A DNA stretch of 44,847 bases from a virus, in the IMG/VR virus record IMGVR_UViG_3300046500_000124, positions 1 through 44,847 of that record; one strand, written 5' to 3'. Shown here piece by piece: positions 6,296 to 13,690 of the stretch. The first letter of the stretch is position 1. Every line of letters starts with the position of its first letter. Below the pieces are notes generated by a model. The model did no database searches and had not been told where the DNA came from. It was given only the letters and a program-made list of their open reading frames with translations. The translations under genes were made by a program, and so were the position numbers.

Positions 6296-8085
6296 TGGCC
6301 GCCCAATCCTTCTATCAGGTCGTCAGCGAGGCAATCCGCGAGTTTGAAGAGTTCGGCTTCGATTCTGTCGAGCGCCTTCAATACTGGACAGAGCGTATCC
6401 GTAAGGCCGCAGTCGAAACGCTGACGCCTGAAAGCGTGCTCAATAGCGAACTGACACGCGTCCTGACTGGCACGTACAAGCGGCTCATTGACGACGGCCA
6501 GATCCTCAAGGCACATCCGGGCATCGCACGATTCACCGTCGATCGCCTGAAGCCAAAGCTTCGCACCGAGTTGGACCGGCGCCTGATGGTGTCGCGCAAC
6601 TTGATCAATCTGAACCGCGAGCAGGCCATCGACAAAACGGTACAGCGCTTCGCTGGCTGGGCTTCGTCGGTACCCGCTGGCGGAAGTCGCGCAGTAGATG
6701 TGAAGGACGCGAAGGACAATATCCGGAAGGCTCTCACTTCACTGTCGTTTGAAGAGCGCCGGGTTGCGATCGACCAATCGCATAAGTTCGTCGGGGCACT
6801 GAACGAGATTATCGCGGTCGACGGCGGCGCAATCGCCATGCGCTGGAATAGCCAATGGCGGCGTCGTGGGTACGGCTACCGCGTCGAGCACAAAGAGCGC
6901 GACCAGAAGATTTATCTACTCCGCAGTAGTTGGGCGAAGGATAAGGGTCTGGTCAAGCCTGGTCCTGCTGGCTATTACGACGACATCACCAAGGTTGGCG
7001 AGGAAGTCTATTGCTTCCCCGGCGACTCAAAAGTCCCATACGCTGGTCTCGTTGAAAAAGCGTTCCGCCGTTGGTACGAGGGCGCTCTTACCGAAATCGT
7101 CACGGACTCTGGAAAAACGATTCGAGCTACACCGAATCATCCAGTCCTGACGAGCACTGGCTGGAAGGCTATTGGTTCGCTCAATGAGGGCGACGACATC
7201 ATTGAAGTTGCCGAAGAACTGATCAAGCCGCTTGAAGAAAACCAATATCACGGCGTAGCCAGCATTGCGGAGATATTCGGCGCGCTCGAGAAAAATGGCA
7301 TCGTTGAGACGCTTGACCTCAGGCCCGCAGATTTCCACGGCGATGGTCGGCAAGGCAACGTCGATGTTGTACTTCCCGCACGGGAACTGACTTTCGACTA
7401 TATGACCTCGCCCGCTAAGAGCGGCGATCAGTTCGGGCTCACCGAATCCCACGGCACGGGCGCGGGATTGGGCCATCTTGATCAGGGAGTCTTCGCTTCT
7501 TTTGCTTCCGCGCACAGCATTATGCGCATTGGCAACAAGTTCCGCCTTTTCTTGATTAGAAAGCTTCGCCATGCGGTTAAATCCGGCCGCCACAGCATCG
7601 CGCAACGGAACGCCGGCATTCTTGAGGCATTTCGTAATTGGGCCGCGTGTAACTCCAAGGCGCTTGGCAATGGACAGCACGCTTTCTCCACCGAGATAGG
7701 CGTCGACGATACCTTGTGTGTCGAGTTTAAGTATGCGTCGTTCGACAGCAACATTGCGACCGACATCAAATCCAGTAGCCTGGATTCTATTCACGAGAGT
7801 ATGGAAGTTGATTCCGATGATGTCAGCAATCTCAGGAACGGTCTTCCCTTCGCCTCGCAATTGGCGTACGTGGTCAAAGTCAACAGGAGTTGGTTTTCTG
7901 GGCATGTCTTCAACCTTCAAACAGAACATTCGTTGTACGTAGTGAATGGAATTATAGCGCACAACTGTTCTTGCTTCGCGACTTGGCTATATAACTTGAG
8001 AGATTTACCCGAAGACATGATCACGGTGGCCGGGAAGAAATCATTTGAAGACGCCCGCGCGAAAATCGCCGCTATGAGAACCTGA
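6295..8085 (+). CDS. Minor head (Mu gpF-like) protein interrupted by an intein
   Basis: The 596-residue precursor has a helical N-extein (residues 1-239) ending in a conserved stretch ([20 protein letters not shown] to EEVY). The C-extein (558-596) begins [18 protein letters not shown], the CxC-type C-terminal motif of Mu gpF-like head morphogenesis proteins. Residues 240-557 are an intein, described separately. Excision would give a 278-residue mature protein that sits with the portal inside the prohead. The start overlaps the portal stop. The first C-extein codons after the insertion are unusually AT-rich (CTA, TTG, AGA, TTA). Confidence 0.88.
   Translation: MAAQSFYQVVSEAIREFEEFGFDSVERLQYWTERIRKAAVETLTPESVLNSELTRVLTGTYKRLIDDGQILKAHPGIARFTVDRLKPKLRTELDRRLMVSRNLINLNREQAIDKTVQRFAGWASSVPAGGSRAVDVKDAKDNIRKALTSLSFEERRVAIDQSHKFVGALNEIIAVDGGAIAMRWNSQWRRRGYGYRVEHKERDQKIYLLRSSWAKDKGLVKPGPAGYYDDITKVGEEVYCFPGDSKVPYAGLVEKAFRRWYEGALTEIVTDSGKTIRATPNHPVLTSTGWKAIGSLNEGDDIIEVAEELIKPLEENQYHGVASIAEIFGALEKNGIVETLDLRPADFHGDGRQGNVDVVLPARELTFDYMTSPAKSGDQFGLTESHGTGAGLGHLDQGVFASFASAHSIMRIGNKFRLFLIRKLRHAVKSGRHSIAQRNAGILEAFRNWAACNSKALGNGQHAFSTEIGVDDTLCVEFKYASFDSNIATDIKSSSLDSIHESMEVDSDDVSNLRNGLPFASQLAYVVKVNRSWFSGHVFNLQTEHSLYVVNGIIAHNCSCFATWLYNLRDLPEDMITVAGKKSFEDARAKIAAMRT
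7027..7905 (-). CDS. Putative homing endonuclease encoded antisense inside the intein
   Basis: The 292-residue product has a first helix-turn-helix (residues about 15-45, [20 protein letters not shown]) and a second (about 63-95, [20 protein letters not shown]) ending in the [10 protein letters not shown] signature common in homing nucleases. A Vsr/DUF559-like PD-(D/E)XK region follows (about 155-225), with E157, D182 in KYNIDVAL and E191 in TIAVEICG. The start at 7905 has GAAGG 8 bases upstream on its own strand; an in-frame ATG at 7962 lacks one. It begins inside block F and ends at the TGA opposite block A. Its codons pair exactly with sense codons. Such proteins cut intein-less alleles; activity here is inferred. 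Confidence 0.75.
   Translation of the reverse strand: MPRKPTPVDFDHVRQLRGEGKTVPEIADIIGINFHTLVNRIQATGFDVGRNVAVERRILKLDTQGIVDAYLGGESVLSIAKRLGVTRGPITKCLKNAGVPLRDAVAAGFNRMAKLSNQEKAELVANAHNAVRGSKRSEDSLIKMAQSRARAVGFGEPELIAALSGRGHIVESQFPCGKYNIDVALPTIAVEICGPEVKRLNDAIFLERAEYLRNAGYAVILVFFKRLDQFFGNFNDVVALIERTNSLPASARQDWMIRCSSNRFSRVRDDFGKSALVPTAERFFNETSVWDF
7951..7956 (-). promoter_or_regulatory. Candidate -10 element for the antisense endonuclease
   Basis: The reverse strand reads a perfect TATAAT here, 45 bases upstream of the endonuclease ATG at 7905. It is formed by the ATT-ATA isoleucine codons of intein block G. No good -35 hexamer stands at 17 bases, so the promoter might be weak or need an activator. 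The AT-rich C-extein bases just beyond could act as an upstream element. Confidence 0.4.
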
Positions 8086-8086
8086 T

Positions 8087-9997
8087 ATGCCATTAGAGAA
8101 AGGATCGTCGCAAGCGGCAATCAGCGCCAACATAGCGACTGAAGTGAACGCCGGGAAGGATCCGAAACAGGCTGCCGCGATTGCATACAGCGTGGCAGGC
8201 AAGAGCAAGGCTGACTCGGAAACAGTGAAAGCCGCCGGCACGCTGGTCGTCGCAGACGGCAACGTGCTGTTCCTGCGCCGCGGCAACGGTGGCGATCACC
8301 CGGGCGAATTTGCATTTCCTGGCGGACACATCGAAGTTGGGGAAACTCCCGAAGAAGCCGCCCGTCGCGAGACACAGGAAGAAACCGGCTATGAGCCGCA
8401 CAAGCTCATCGAGTTGGGCAAGTCCGATGACGGCACGGCCGAGTTCACCACGTTCTATAACGAATGTCGGCCGTTCGATGTCGCACTGAGCGACGAGAGT
8501 ACGGAGTTTCTGTGGTCGCCGCTAGGATCGTGGCCCGAACCTCTGCACCCTGGCTGCCGCTTCGTGCTCGAGTCGGATGCATTCAAGGCGATCCGCAAGG
8601 CGCACATGACCGAGACGGACCTCGCACGCGCGATGGTCGCGGGCGATTATTCGTCGCCGCAGTTCTTCGTGAATATGTGGCTGTTCGACATTCGCATCAC
8701 GGGCACAGGAACCTCTTACCGATCGAAGGACGAGGAATACGTCTACCGGCCGCCAGAGGAATATCTCAACGATGAGTTCCTGGCGCGCTGCAATGGCTTG
8801 CCGGTCATCGTCGACCATCCGGAGAACTCGAATCTGAACTCCGAAGAGTTCAAAAAACGTTCTGTCGGGTCGGTCATGTTGCCCTACATCAAGGGCGACG
8901 AAGTCTGGGCCATTGTCCGAATCTACGACGAAGCGACCGCGACTCTCATGTCGAAGGAGCAACTTTCCACGTCGCCGAACGTCGTCTTCCGGAATCCGAA
9001 GCTGGAAAACACCGTTGTAACCCTCGACAACGGCGAGAAGGGTCTTATTGAGGGAAACCCAAAACTGCTCGACCACATCGCGATCTGCGAGGTTGGCGTG
9101 TGGGACAAGGGCGGTCCGCCTACTGGCGTATCTACCACCAACGTTCAGGAACCTGAAATGAATGAAGAAGAGCGTAAGGCCAAGGCGGACGCCGAGGCAA
9201 AGCAGGAACTCGAAGCGAAAGCCAAGGCCGATGCAGAGGAGAAATCCAAAGCAGACGCTGAGGAAGAAAAGTCCAAGGCTGACGCAGAGCGCTGGGACAA
9301 GTTGATGTCGGCTGTCGACTCGCTGGCAAAGCGCATGGACTCGATGGAAGAAAAGGACAAGCCTAAGGCGGATGCCATGCCGGGCGAAGAACTTCCGGTG
9401 GCCGACAAGAAGGCTGACTCGGAGAAAGAATCCGAGAAAAAGGCCGACGCCGAAGAAGAGAAGAAGGAAGAGGAAGCGAAGGCCGACGCTGCGAAGCGTG
9501 AAAGCGCCCTGTTCGATCGCATCAGCCAACTCGAAAAGATGCTGGTGCAGACCGCGCAGCTGGCTGTGAAGCCGCTCACCGACGCTGACCACGCTGCATT
9601 CGCTGACGTGCAAGCCAAGGCCGATGGCATCTATTCGGCGTTCGGCAAGCAGGCATCGCGCGCGCTCAACGGCGAAGACGTGCTGGCGTACCGCAAGCGC
9701 CTCGCCGCTCCGATGAAGTCGCACAGCGCCGCGTGGAAGGATGTCGATCTGACCAAGCTCGAGGCCTCGGTGTTTGATATCGCCGAATCCGCCATTTACG
9801 CTGATGCAGCACAGGCCGCCAATCGGCCGGTCGATGGTTTCGAAAATGGCCCGCGCGCACGTACGCGTCAACTCGCGACAGGCCATACGGTGACGGAATT
9901 CTTCGATAACCGCCCGTCGTGGATGGACAGTTTCCGTACGCCGCGCGTCATGAGCAAGAAATCCGATCTGCAAAAAGTCGCTAGCAACACCCACTGA
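8087..9997 (+). CDS. Nudix - DUF2213 protease-like - scaffold fusion protein
   Basis: Three parts are visible in 636 residues. A short N-terminal segment ([14 protein letters not shown]) is followed by a Nudix hydrolase domain (about 48-165) with a full Nudix box starting [20 protein letters not shown] at residue 80. Residues about 190-360 resemble the DUF2213 prohead-protease-like domain, with a conserved LSTSPNV and a later DHIAICEVG that could supply Ser and His. Residues about 358-490 are a charged coiled coil with repeated KADAE units, as in scaffolds, followed by a conserved C-terminal domain. The likely role is prohead scaffolding and maturation. The Nudix substrate is unknown. Confidence 0.8.
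   Translation: MPLEKGSSQAAISANIATEVNAGKDPKQAAAIAYSVAGKSKADSETVKAAGTLVVADGNVLFLRRGNGGDHPGEFAFPGGHIEVGETPEEAARRETQEETGYEPHKLIELGKSDDGTAEFTTFYNECRPFDVALSDESTEFLWSPLGSWPEPLHPGCRFVLESDAFKAIRKAHMTETDLARAMVAGDYSSPQFFVNMWLFDIRITGTGTSYRSKDEEYVYRPPEEYLNDEFLARCNGLPVIVDHPENSNLNSEEFKKRSVGSVMLPYIKGDEVWAIVRIYDEATATLMSKEQLSTSPNVVFRNPKLENTVVTLDNGEKGLIEGNPKLLDHIAICEVGVWDKGGPPTGVSTTNVQEPEMNEEERKAKADAEAKQELEAKAKADAEEKSKADAEEEKSKADAERWDKLMSAVDSLAKRMDSMEEKDKPKADAMPGEELPVADKKADSEKESEKKADAEEEKKEEEAKADAAKRESALFDRISQLEKMLVQTAQLAVKPLTDADHAAFADVQAKADGIYSAFGKQASRALNGEDVLAYRKRLAAPMKSHSAAWKDVDLTKLEASVFDIAESAIYADAAQAANRPVDGFENGPRARTRQLATGHTVTEFFDNRPSWMDSFRTPRVMSKKSDLQKVASNTH
9158..9997 (+). CDS. Possible nested scaffold product (internal start)
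   Basis: An in-frame ATG at 9158 has AGGA at 9147-9150, 7 bases upstream, exactly where the protease-like domain ends and the coiled coil begins ([17 protein letters not shown]). This matches the lambda C/Nu3 arrangement, where a scaffold is made from an internal start within the protease gene. It would give a 279-residue scaffold without the Nudix and protease parts. This is inference from the site and the domain boundary. Confidence 0.4.
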   Translation: MNEEERKAKADAEAKQELEAKAKADAEEKSKADAEEEKSKADAERWDKLMSAVDSLAKRMDSMEEKDKPKADAMPGEELPVADKKADSEKESEKKADAEEEKKEEEAKADAAKRESALFDRISQLEKMLVQTAQLAVKPLTDADHAAFADVQAKADGIYSAFGKQASRALNGEDVLAYRKRLAAPMKSHSAAWKDVDLTKLEASVFDIAESAIYADAAQAANRPVDGFENGPRARTRQLATGHTVTEFFDNRPSWMDSFRTPRVMSKKSDLQKVASNTH

Positions 9998-10020
9998 GAC
10001 GCATTCGTCGCAATCACGAA

Positions 10021-10044
10021 GCCCGCTTGATGCGGGCTTTTTTC
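10021..10044 (+). terminator. Intrinsic terminator after the scaffold gene
   Basis: GCCCGC (10021-10026) and GCGGGC (10032-10037) form a 6-bp stem with loop TTGAT, followed by six T residues. It separates the protease/scaffold gene from the decoration and major capsid genes. Confidence 0.85.
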
Positions 10045-10062
10045 ATTTCAGGATAGGAAAAA

Positions 10063-10947
10063 ATGGCAATTAATACGCCTTTCTACCCGTACGCGACTAC
10101 GAATGCTGCTCAGTCGTTCTCCGTACAAAGCGCGGGTTACGTTCAGGGTGTGTATCAAGACGCTCCGGCCCTTCGATATTCGCTCATGACCGGCACGCTT
10201 TCTGCCAACGCAACCGGCCCGGTATGGGGCGGCATGGCGATTTCGGAAAGTATCGCGCCGGCATCGGGCTATGACCGTACGCAGGGCGGCACTATCGCGG
10301 CTGCTACAGCTGTCGCGAACGTCACGGGTTTCTCGGTGTTCAACAACGCCTATGCATGGCCCGGTTCGCCGCAAAGCCCGGTTCCGATGGCCGGCGCTTC
10401 GGGCATGACGATCCCGTTCTTTCGCATGGGCTCGGGTATCGAGATCCCGGTTGCAATGGACCAGTCGCTCGTTTCGCTCAGCGGCGGCCTGATCACGCAA
10501 CAGGTTTCGTGGGACCTCAATAACCAGATTCTGGTGCCGTTCAACGCATCGACTGGTACGGTCAGCGTTACCTCGATCACCTCGTCGTTTGCGAGTGGCG
10601 TCTATACGTTCGCCGTTGTGACGGCTGCTGCAGCCAATGTCGGCGCTGTCGGTGACGAAATCTTCGTCGCTGGCGTGACCGGCACGGGCGCCGCGCTTGT
10701 CAACGGCTCGCAAACGCTTACGTCCTTCACCGACAACCAGCATTTCAGCTTCCAGGTGACCGCGGCTTCGGGCGCGATCGCGACTGGCGCGCTGACGGGC
10801 ACGATCACGCTGGTTCAAGGCACGGGCGCACTGCCGGTGAAGATCGTCGACATCAATGTCGGCAACAGCATGACGGTTGTCTACAACCCCACCACTGGTG
10901 CGGCTACCTGGAATCGCCAGGGCTCTACCGCTCTCATCCAACTCTGA
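10063..10947 (+). CDS. Probable capsid decoration/cement protein
   Basis: The 294-residue protein sits directly before the major capsid gene. It has no charged coiled coil and is rich in Gly, Ala, Ser and Thr. The N-terminal part (PFYPYATTNAAQSFSVQSAG) and the core resemble phage structural cement proteins. Residues about 165-260 are a beta-rich module (VTSITSSFASGVYTFAVVTA) like those in the sheath and baseplate J proteins here, probably surface-exposed. A good AGGAAAAA ribosome site precedes the ATG. It probably stabilises the capsid lattice; position is the main evidence. Confidence 0.65.
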   Translation: MAINTPFYPYATTNAAQSFSVQSAGYVQGVYQDAPALRYSLMTGTLSANATGPVWGGMAISESIAPASGYDRTQGGTIAAATAVANVTGFSVFNNAYAWPGSPQSPVPMAGASGMTIPFFRMGSGIEIPVAMDQSLVSLSGGLITQQVSWDLNNQILVPFNASTGTVSVTSITSSFASGVYTFAVVTAAAANVGAVGDEIFVAGVTGTGAALVNGSQTLTSFTDNQHFSFQVTAASGAIATGALTGTITLVQGTGALPVKIVDINVGNSMTVVYNPTTGAATWNRQGSTALIQL

Positions 10948-10956
10948 GGTTAAACC

Positions 10957-11976
10957 ATGGCGAATCTTGTACCCGCACAGATTCGGGTCAGCCCGCATTA
11001 CCTGATCCCCGAACTGCTTCTTCAATACCAGCAGGCATCCGGCGCATTCGACCTGATTGCAACGGGTGACCCGCTCGTGCGCCTCGGCGAGGGTGACCTC
11101 GCTGTCTACGGCAAGCGGATGGAAGTCCGTACCGCCGTGCAGACCGGCCAGTTCGTTTCGAACGCCGTGCCGAGCTGCACCGTCGTCTACAGCGAATTCA
11201 GCACGCCGACGTACATGATCCGTTCGCGCGCTGAGTATGACCATCACGACACGGCCGCACTCGGTCGTGTTGGCGCGTCGTCGGTCGAAGCCCATCGTCT
11301 GGCCATGCGTCAGGCAACGTTCCAGCAACAACGGAACCTGCTGTTGTACGGCGCGAATCCGGCGAACGGCGAAGGCCTCGTCAATGCGAACGGCGCGACG
11401 GCAATCAACCTGCCGGCAGACTCGAATGGAAATTCGACCGTCTCGACGTATGACAATGGTCAACTCGCGTTCTTCCTGCTGCAGCAAATGGGCAACATCA
11501 AGCGCCGGACCATGCAAATCGGTGTTGGCGTTCGCTTCTCGGTGACGACCACGCAGGAAATTCTCGAGCAGATTTCCTATCCAGGCATCGTGCAACTCAC
11601 GCAGTTCCAACGCACTGGCGCTGGCTCGGAGACGACCCAAGGCCTCGTCGAAGACGTACTCGCACGGAACGACGATGCGATCACCTGGGGTGCGGATGAC
11701 ACGCTCATTGGCAAGGGCGCAGGCGGCACGGATCTGATCATCATTTCCATGCCGGAGGTGAAGAAGCCGAAGGGTGGCCGTATCAACACCAACGAGTTCG
11801 CGGAACTCACGCCGGGTCTCCAGGCTTGCGCGCTGCAACTCGTCGACCGTGCCGCTCCGACCGAAATTACCGCGCCGCTTCCCGCGGGTGCTGTTGACGT
11901 CGTGTCGGAATTGCGTTCGACCTCGGGTTGGTCGACTCGCCCGGAAAGCTTGACGCTCATCTCGGCCGGTTTCTAA
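10957..11976 (+). CDS. Major capsid protein, DUF2184 type
   Basis: At 339 residues it has the expected size, and it follows scaffold and decoration genes. The opening (PAQIRVSPHYLIPELLLQYQ), the aromatic YMIRSRAEYDHHDTAALGR region and the C-terminal ELTPGLQACALQLVDRAAP stretch match the DUF2184 major capsid family of myophages, an HK97-fold group. It forms the capsid shell. The ATG lies 9 bases after the decoration gene stop with a GAGGT-like site. A structured RNA element follows. Confidence 0.85.
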   Translation: MANLVPAQIRVSPHYLIPELLLQYQQASGAFDLIATGDPLVRLGEGDLAVYGKRMEVRTAVQTGQFVSNAVPSCTVVYSEFSTPTYMIRSRAEYDHHDTAALGRVGASSVEAHRLAMRQATFQQQRNLLLYGANPANGEGLVNANGATAINLPADSNGNSTVSTYDNGQLAFFLLQQMGNIKRRTMQIGVGVRFSVTTTQEILEQISYPGIVQLTQFQRTGAGSETTQGLVEDVLARNDDAITWGADDTLIGKGAGGTDLIIISMPEVKKPKGGRINTNEFAELTPGLQACALQLVDRAAPTEITAPLPAGAVDVVSELRSTSGWSTRPESLTLISAGF

Positions 11977-11983
11977 CGGTCAA

Positions 11984-12039
11984 GTCCGTGGATAGGTTGC
12001 GCAACTGACAAGCACGCCCCCTGTCGTGTTTCCACGGAC
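11984..12039. other. Three-way-junction RNA-like element after the major capsid gene
   Basis: GTCCGTGGA (11984-11992) pairs perfectly with TCCACGGAC (12031-12039). Enclosed are the palindrome GTTGCGCAAC (11996-12005) and a second hairpin, AAGCACG with CGTGTTT (one G-U pair). The result is a closed three-helix junction. There is no T tract. It fills the gap between the capsid gene and the next gene, whose AGGG ribosome site lies downstream. Confidence 0.6.
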
Positions 12040-12071
12040 TCCGATACAGGGATTAACAAACAGGGAAAATC

Positions 12072-12581
12072 ATGTCTCTCTACGTCGCAAATCTGACGAA
12101 GTTCAATTTCCAACTCCAGTTTTGGGTTGAAGGCGTCAATAAAGCAGTCATCGTGAATTTCACTCCGGGCGAGCAAAAAAACGTCTATCCGGAAGGGAAT
12201 GCGGTTGATCACCAAAGGATCATCGATCAACACCGCGTCTACGGCATGACTCCGTGGGCCGAGGTTGCGCGGCAACGAGGATTTATCGGTCAGTGCTATC
12301 AGTTCGATGCGACGATGCCCCTCAATGGCATGATCGAAGCGATGCTCAAAAATGAAGATGTTCTGAACGATCAGGCTCACGAGCGACGCAAGGAAATGGC
12401 TGCCGCCTCCGATGATCTGATGCAGAAGACTGCCCAAGAGACCGATACCAAGATCAATAGCTTCGAAGTCGAAATCGAGGAAGTTGAGCAGAAGGGTGTT
12501 GATCCCCAGATACACGAAATCATCTCGGTCGGCGAAGACAACCCTGAACCCCGTCGCCGTGGTCGCCCGCGTCGCAACTAA
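12072..12581 (+). CDS. Head-region hypothetical protein with basic tail (169 aa)
   Basis: The protein starts with a beta-rich segment (SLYVANLTKFNFQLQFWVEG) and a short GEQKNVYPEGN motif. A helical, acidic middle follows, and the C-terminus is strongly basic (EPRRRGRPRRN), an AT-hook-like or nucleic-acid-binding tail. It lies between the capsid and neck genes, so it may be a minor head protein. AGGGAAAATC precedes the ATG. I cannot assign a family. Confidence 0.6.
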   Translation: MSLYVANLTKFNFQLQFWVEGVNKAVIVNFTPGEQKNVYPEGNAVDHQRIIDQHRVYGMTPWAEVARQRGFIGQCYQFDATMPLNGMIEAMLKNEDVLNDQAHERRKEMAAASDDLMQKTAQETDTKINSFEVEIEEVEQKGVDPQIHEIISVGEDNPEPRRRGRPRRN

Positions 12582-12589
12582 GAGGCAAT

Positions 12590-13093
12590 ATGAGCGCGTT
12601 CTGTTTCCCCCCGCTGCCGGGCATGGGCGCGCTCGCCCCCTGGCAGACGCAGACGAAGCCAAACGTCACTGATCTGACAACGTTCCTGCAGACCATCGCA
12701 GGAATTCCGACGTCGGCGCTTCCTGCAAACAGCCCCTACATTCCCTGGGCGCTGAGCTACGCCGAGGAAAAGACACTGCTCGTGCTATACGCGATCGGGC
12801 AGGATTACTACTGCTTCGCGGTCTACCTGCTGGCCACGTCATTCCTGATTAACTGGTGTCCCGATCAGGTCGGGATAACGTATTTCCAGGATCTGCGTAA
12901 GCAGTGGGACATCAACGGATTCGTCGGCGGCATCATCCAGTCGACGGCTGACGCGAGCACGTCTGAATCGATGCTGATGCCCAAGTTTCTGGAAGGGTTG
13001 ACTCTCGATCAGTTGCAACTGTTGAAAGACCCATTTGGAAGGCAGTGGCTTGGCATGCAGCAGTCACTAGGCGCCGTGTGGGGCATTAGCTAA
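12590..13093 (+). CDS. Probable head-tail connector (neck) protein
   Basis: The 167-residue protein follows the capsid genes by position. It is mostly helical and hydrophobic (IPWALSYAEEKTLLVLYAIG), with a tryptophan/glycine-rich C-terminus ending at the GRQWLGMQQSLGAVWGIS region. Size and place fit the small adaptor proteins that plug below the portal. GAGGCAAT precedes the ATG. It overlaps nothing and is 8 bases from the previous stop. The role is inferred from order. Confidence 0.55.
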   Translation: MSAFCFPPLPGMGALAPWQTQTKPNVTDLTTFLQTIAGIPTSALPANSPYIPWALSYAEEKTLLVLYAIGQDYYCFAVYLLATSFLINWCPDQVGITYFQDLRKQWDINGFVGGIIQSTADASTSESMLMPKFLEGLTLDQLQLLKDPFGRQWLGMQQSLGAVWGIS

Positions 13094-13102
13094 GGATAGG
13101 AC

Positions 13103-13690
13103 ATGGCCGCCAGAGACTACGCAACTCCGCAGGCCGATGGCGGCGGCAGTTATTCTGCACCCAAGGTTTTCGCGAAGAATGCGCCGGCTGGCCTCGTCCT
13201 GAATTTAGGCGTGATAGTCGTCCCGTACGCCAACGAAGCGCAGCCGGAGAAAATCCCGCAAGCCAAGAAGGGCAAAGCCAACAAGCCGGTCAAGCCCAAA
13301 TCGGCAAGCGGCACGCAGACAACGGGGGACGTGGCGGAAATCCTCGAGGCGAAGTACGGCGTGATGGATACGTTCGCCTTTGCGATGCTTCCTGATATTG
13401 CCAAGGATCTCGAGGAATCGCTGGCCGGCGCACTCGAAACACTGATGATGGGCGGCCAGCCGAGCGCAAATCCTTTTGCCTCTGCTGAATCTGCCATTAC
13501 CGCCCGGTTCAAGAACTTCCTAGCAACAGGCGCAATCGAGCATATGGGCATTGAGGGTGTGCCGACGCAGGCCGCACTAGACGGCGTCAATCACCGCCTC
13601 AAACACCCGTATGCGAAGAGTAACCCACGGCGTGAGTCTTTCATCGACACCGGCATGTATCAGTCGCACTTTATCGCCTGGATGTCCTGA
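13103..13690 (+). CDS. Probable neck / virion morphogenesis protein
   Basis: Residues about 50-75 form a Lys/Pro-rich linker. The C-terminal RRESFIDTGMYQSHFIAWM stretch resembles the end of minor tail or neck-completion proteins of the gp10 group. At 195 residues it lies between the connector and tail-terminator candidates. A GGATAGGAC site precedes the ATG, and its TGA overlaps the next ATG (TGATG). The role rests on position and that C-terminal resemblance. Confidence 0.55.
   Translation: MAARDYATPQADGGGSYSAPKVFAKNAPAGLVLNLGVIVVPYANEAQPEKIPQAKKGKANKPVKPKSASGTQTTGDVAEILEAKYGVMDTFAFAMLPDIAKDLEESLAGALETLMMGGQPSANPFASAESAITARFKNFLATGAIEHMGIEGVPTQAALDGVNHRLKHPYAKSNPRRESFIDTGMYQSHFIAWMS

Larger units (their letters stand above)
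7012..7965 (+). mobile_element. Class 1 intein (318 aa) in the minor head protein
   Basis: Block A starts with the catalytic cysteine (CFPGDSKV, codon 7012-7014). Block B has the TxxH motif ([14 protein letters not shown]40 and H43 of the intein). Block F is [18 protein letters not shown], and block G is NGIIAHN followed by Cys+1 of the C-extein, giving the standard penultimate His, terminal Asn and +1 Cys. A minimal splicing domain needs about 130-150 residues, so some 170 residues are linker. In the sense frame this linker shows no LAGLIDADG or HNH motif. The opposite strand encodes an endonuclease-like protein across the same DNA. Confidence 0.93.

Noticed and set aside
9160-9500. Short repeats (AAGGCCGACGC and similar) considered as a DNA repeat array
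   Set aside because: They are imperfect and follow the KADAE coiled-coil codons; protein-level repeats explain them.
8522-9994. Reverse-strand open frame opposite the Nudix/scaffold gene
   Set aside because: Repetitive Leu/Phe-rich product is the mirror of the KADAE repeats; no start signal and no domain.
10048-11838. Long reverse-strand open frame (596 codons) across the decoration and capsid genes
   Set aside because: Its codons mirror highly expressed sense genes, it is Arg/His-rich without any domain pattern, and it has no ribosome site. It is an expected shadow in GC-rich DNA, unlike the reverse frame in the intein, which has recognisable motifs and signals.
11984-12039. Hammerhead ribozyme in the structured element, either strand
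   Set aside because: A three-way junction is present, but the CUGANGA and GAAA core motifs are not found in the right order.
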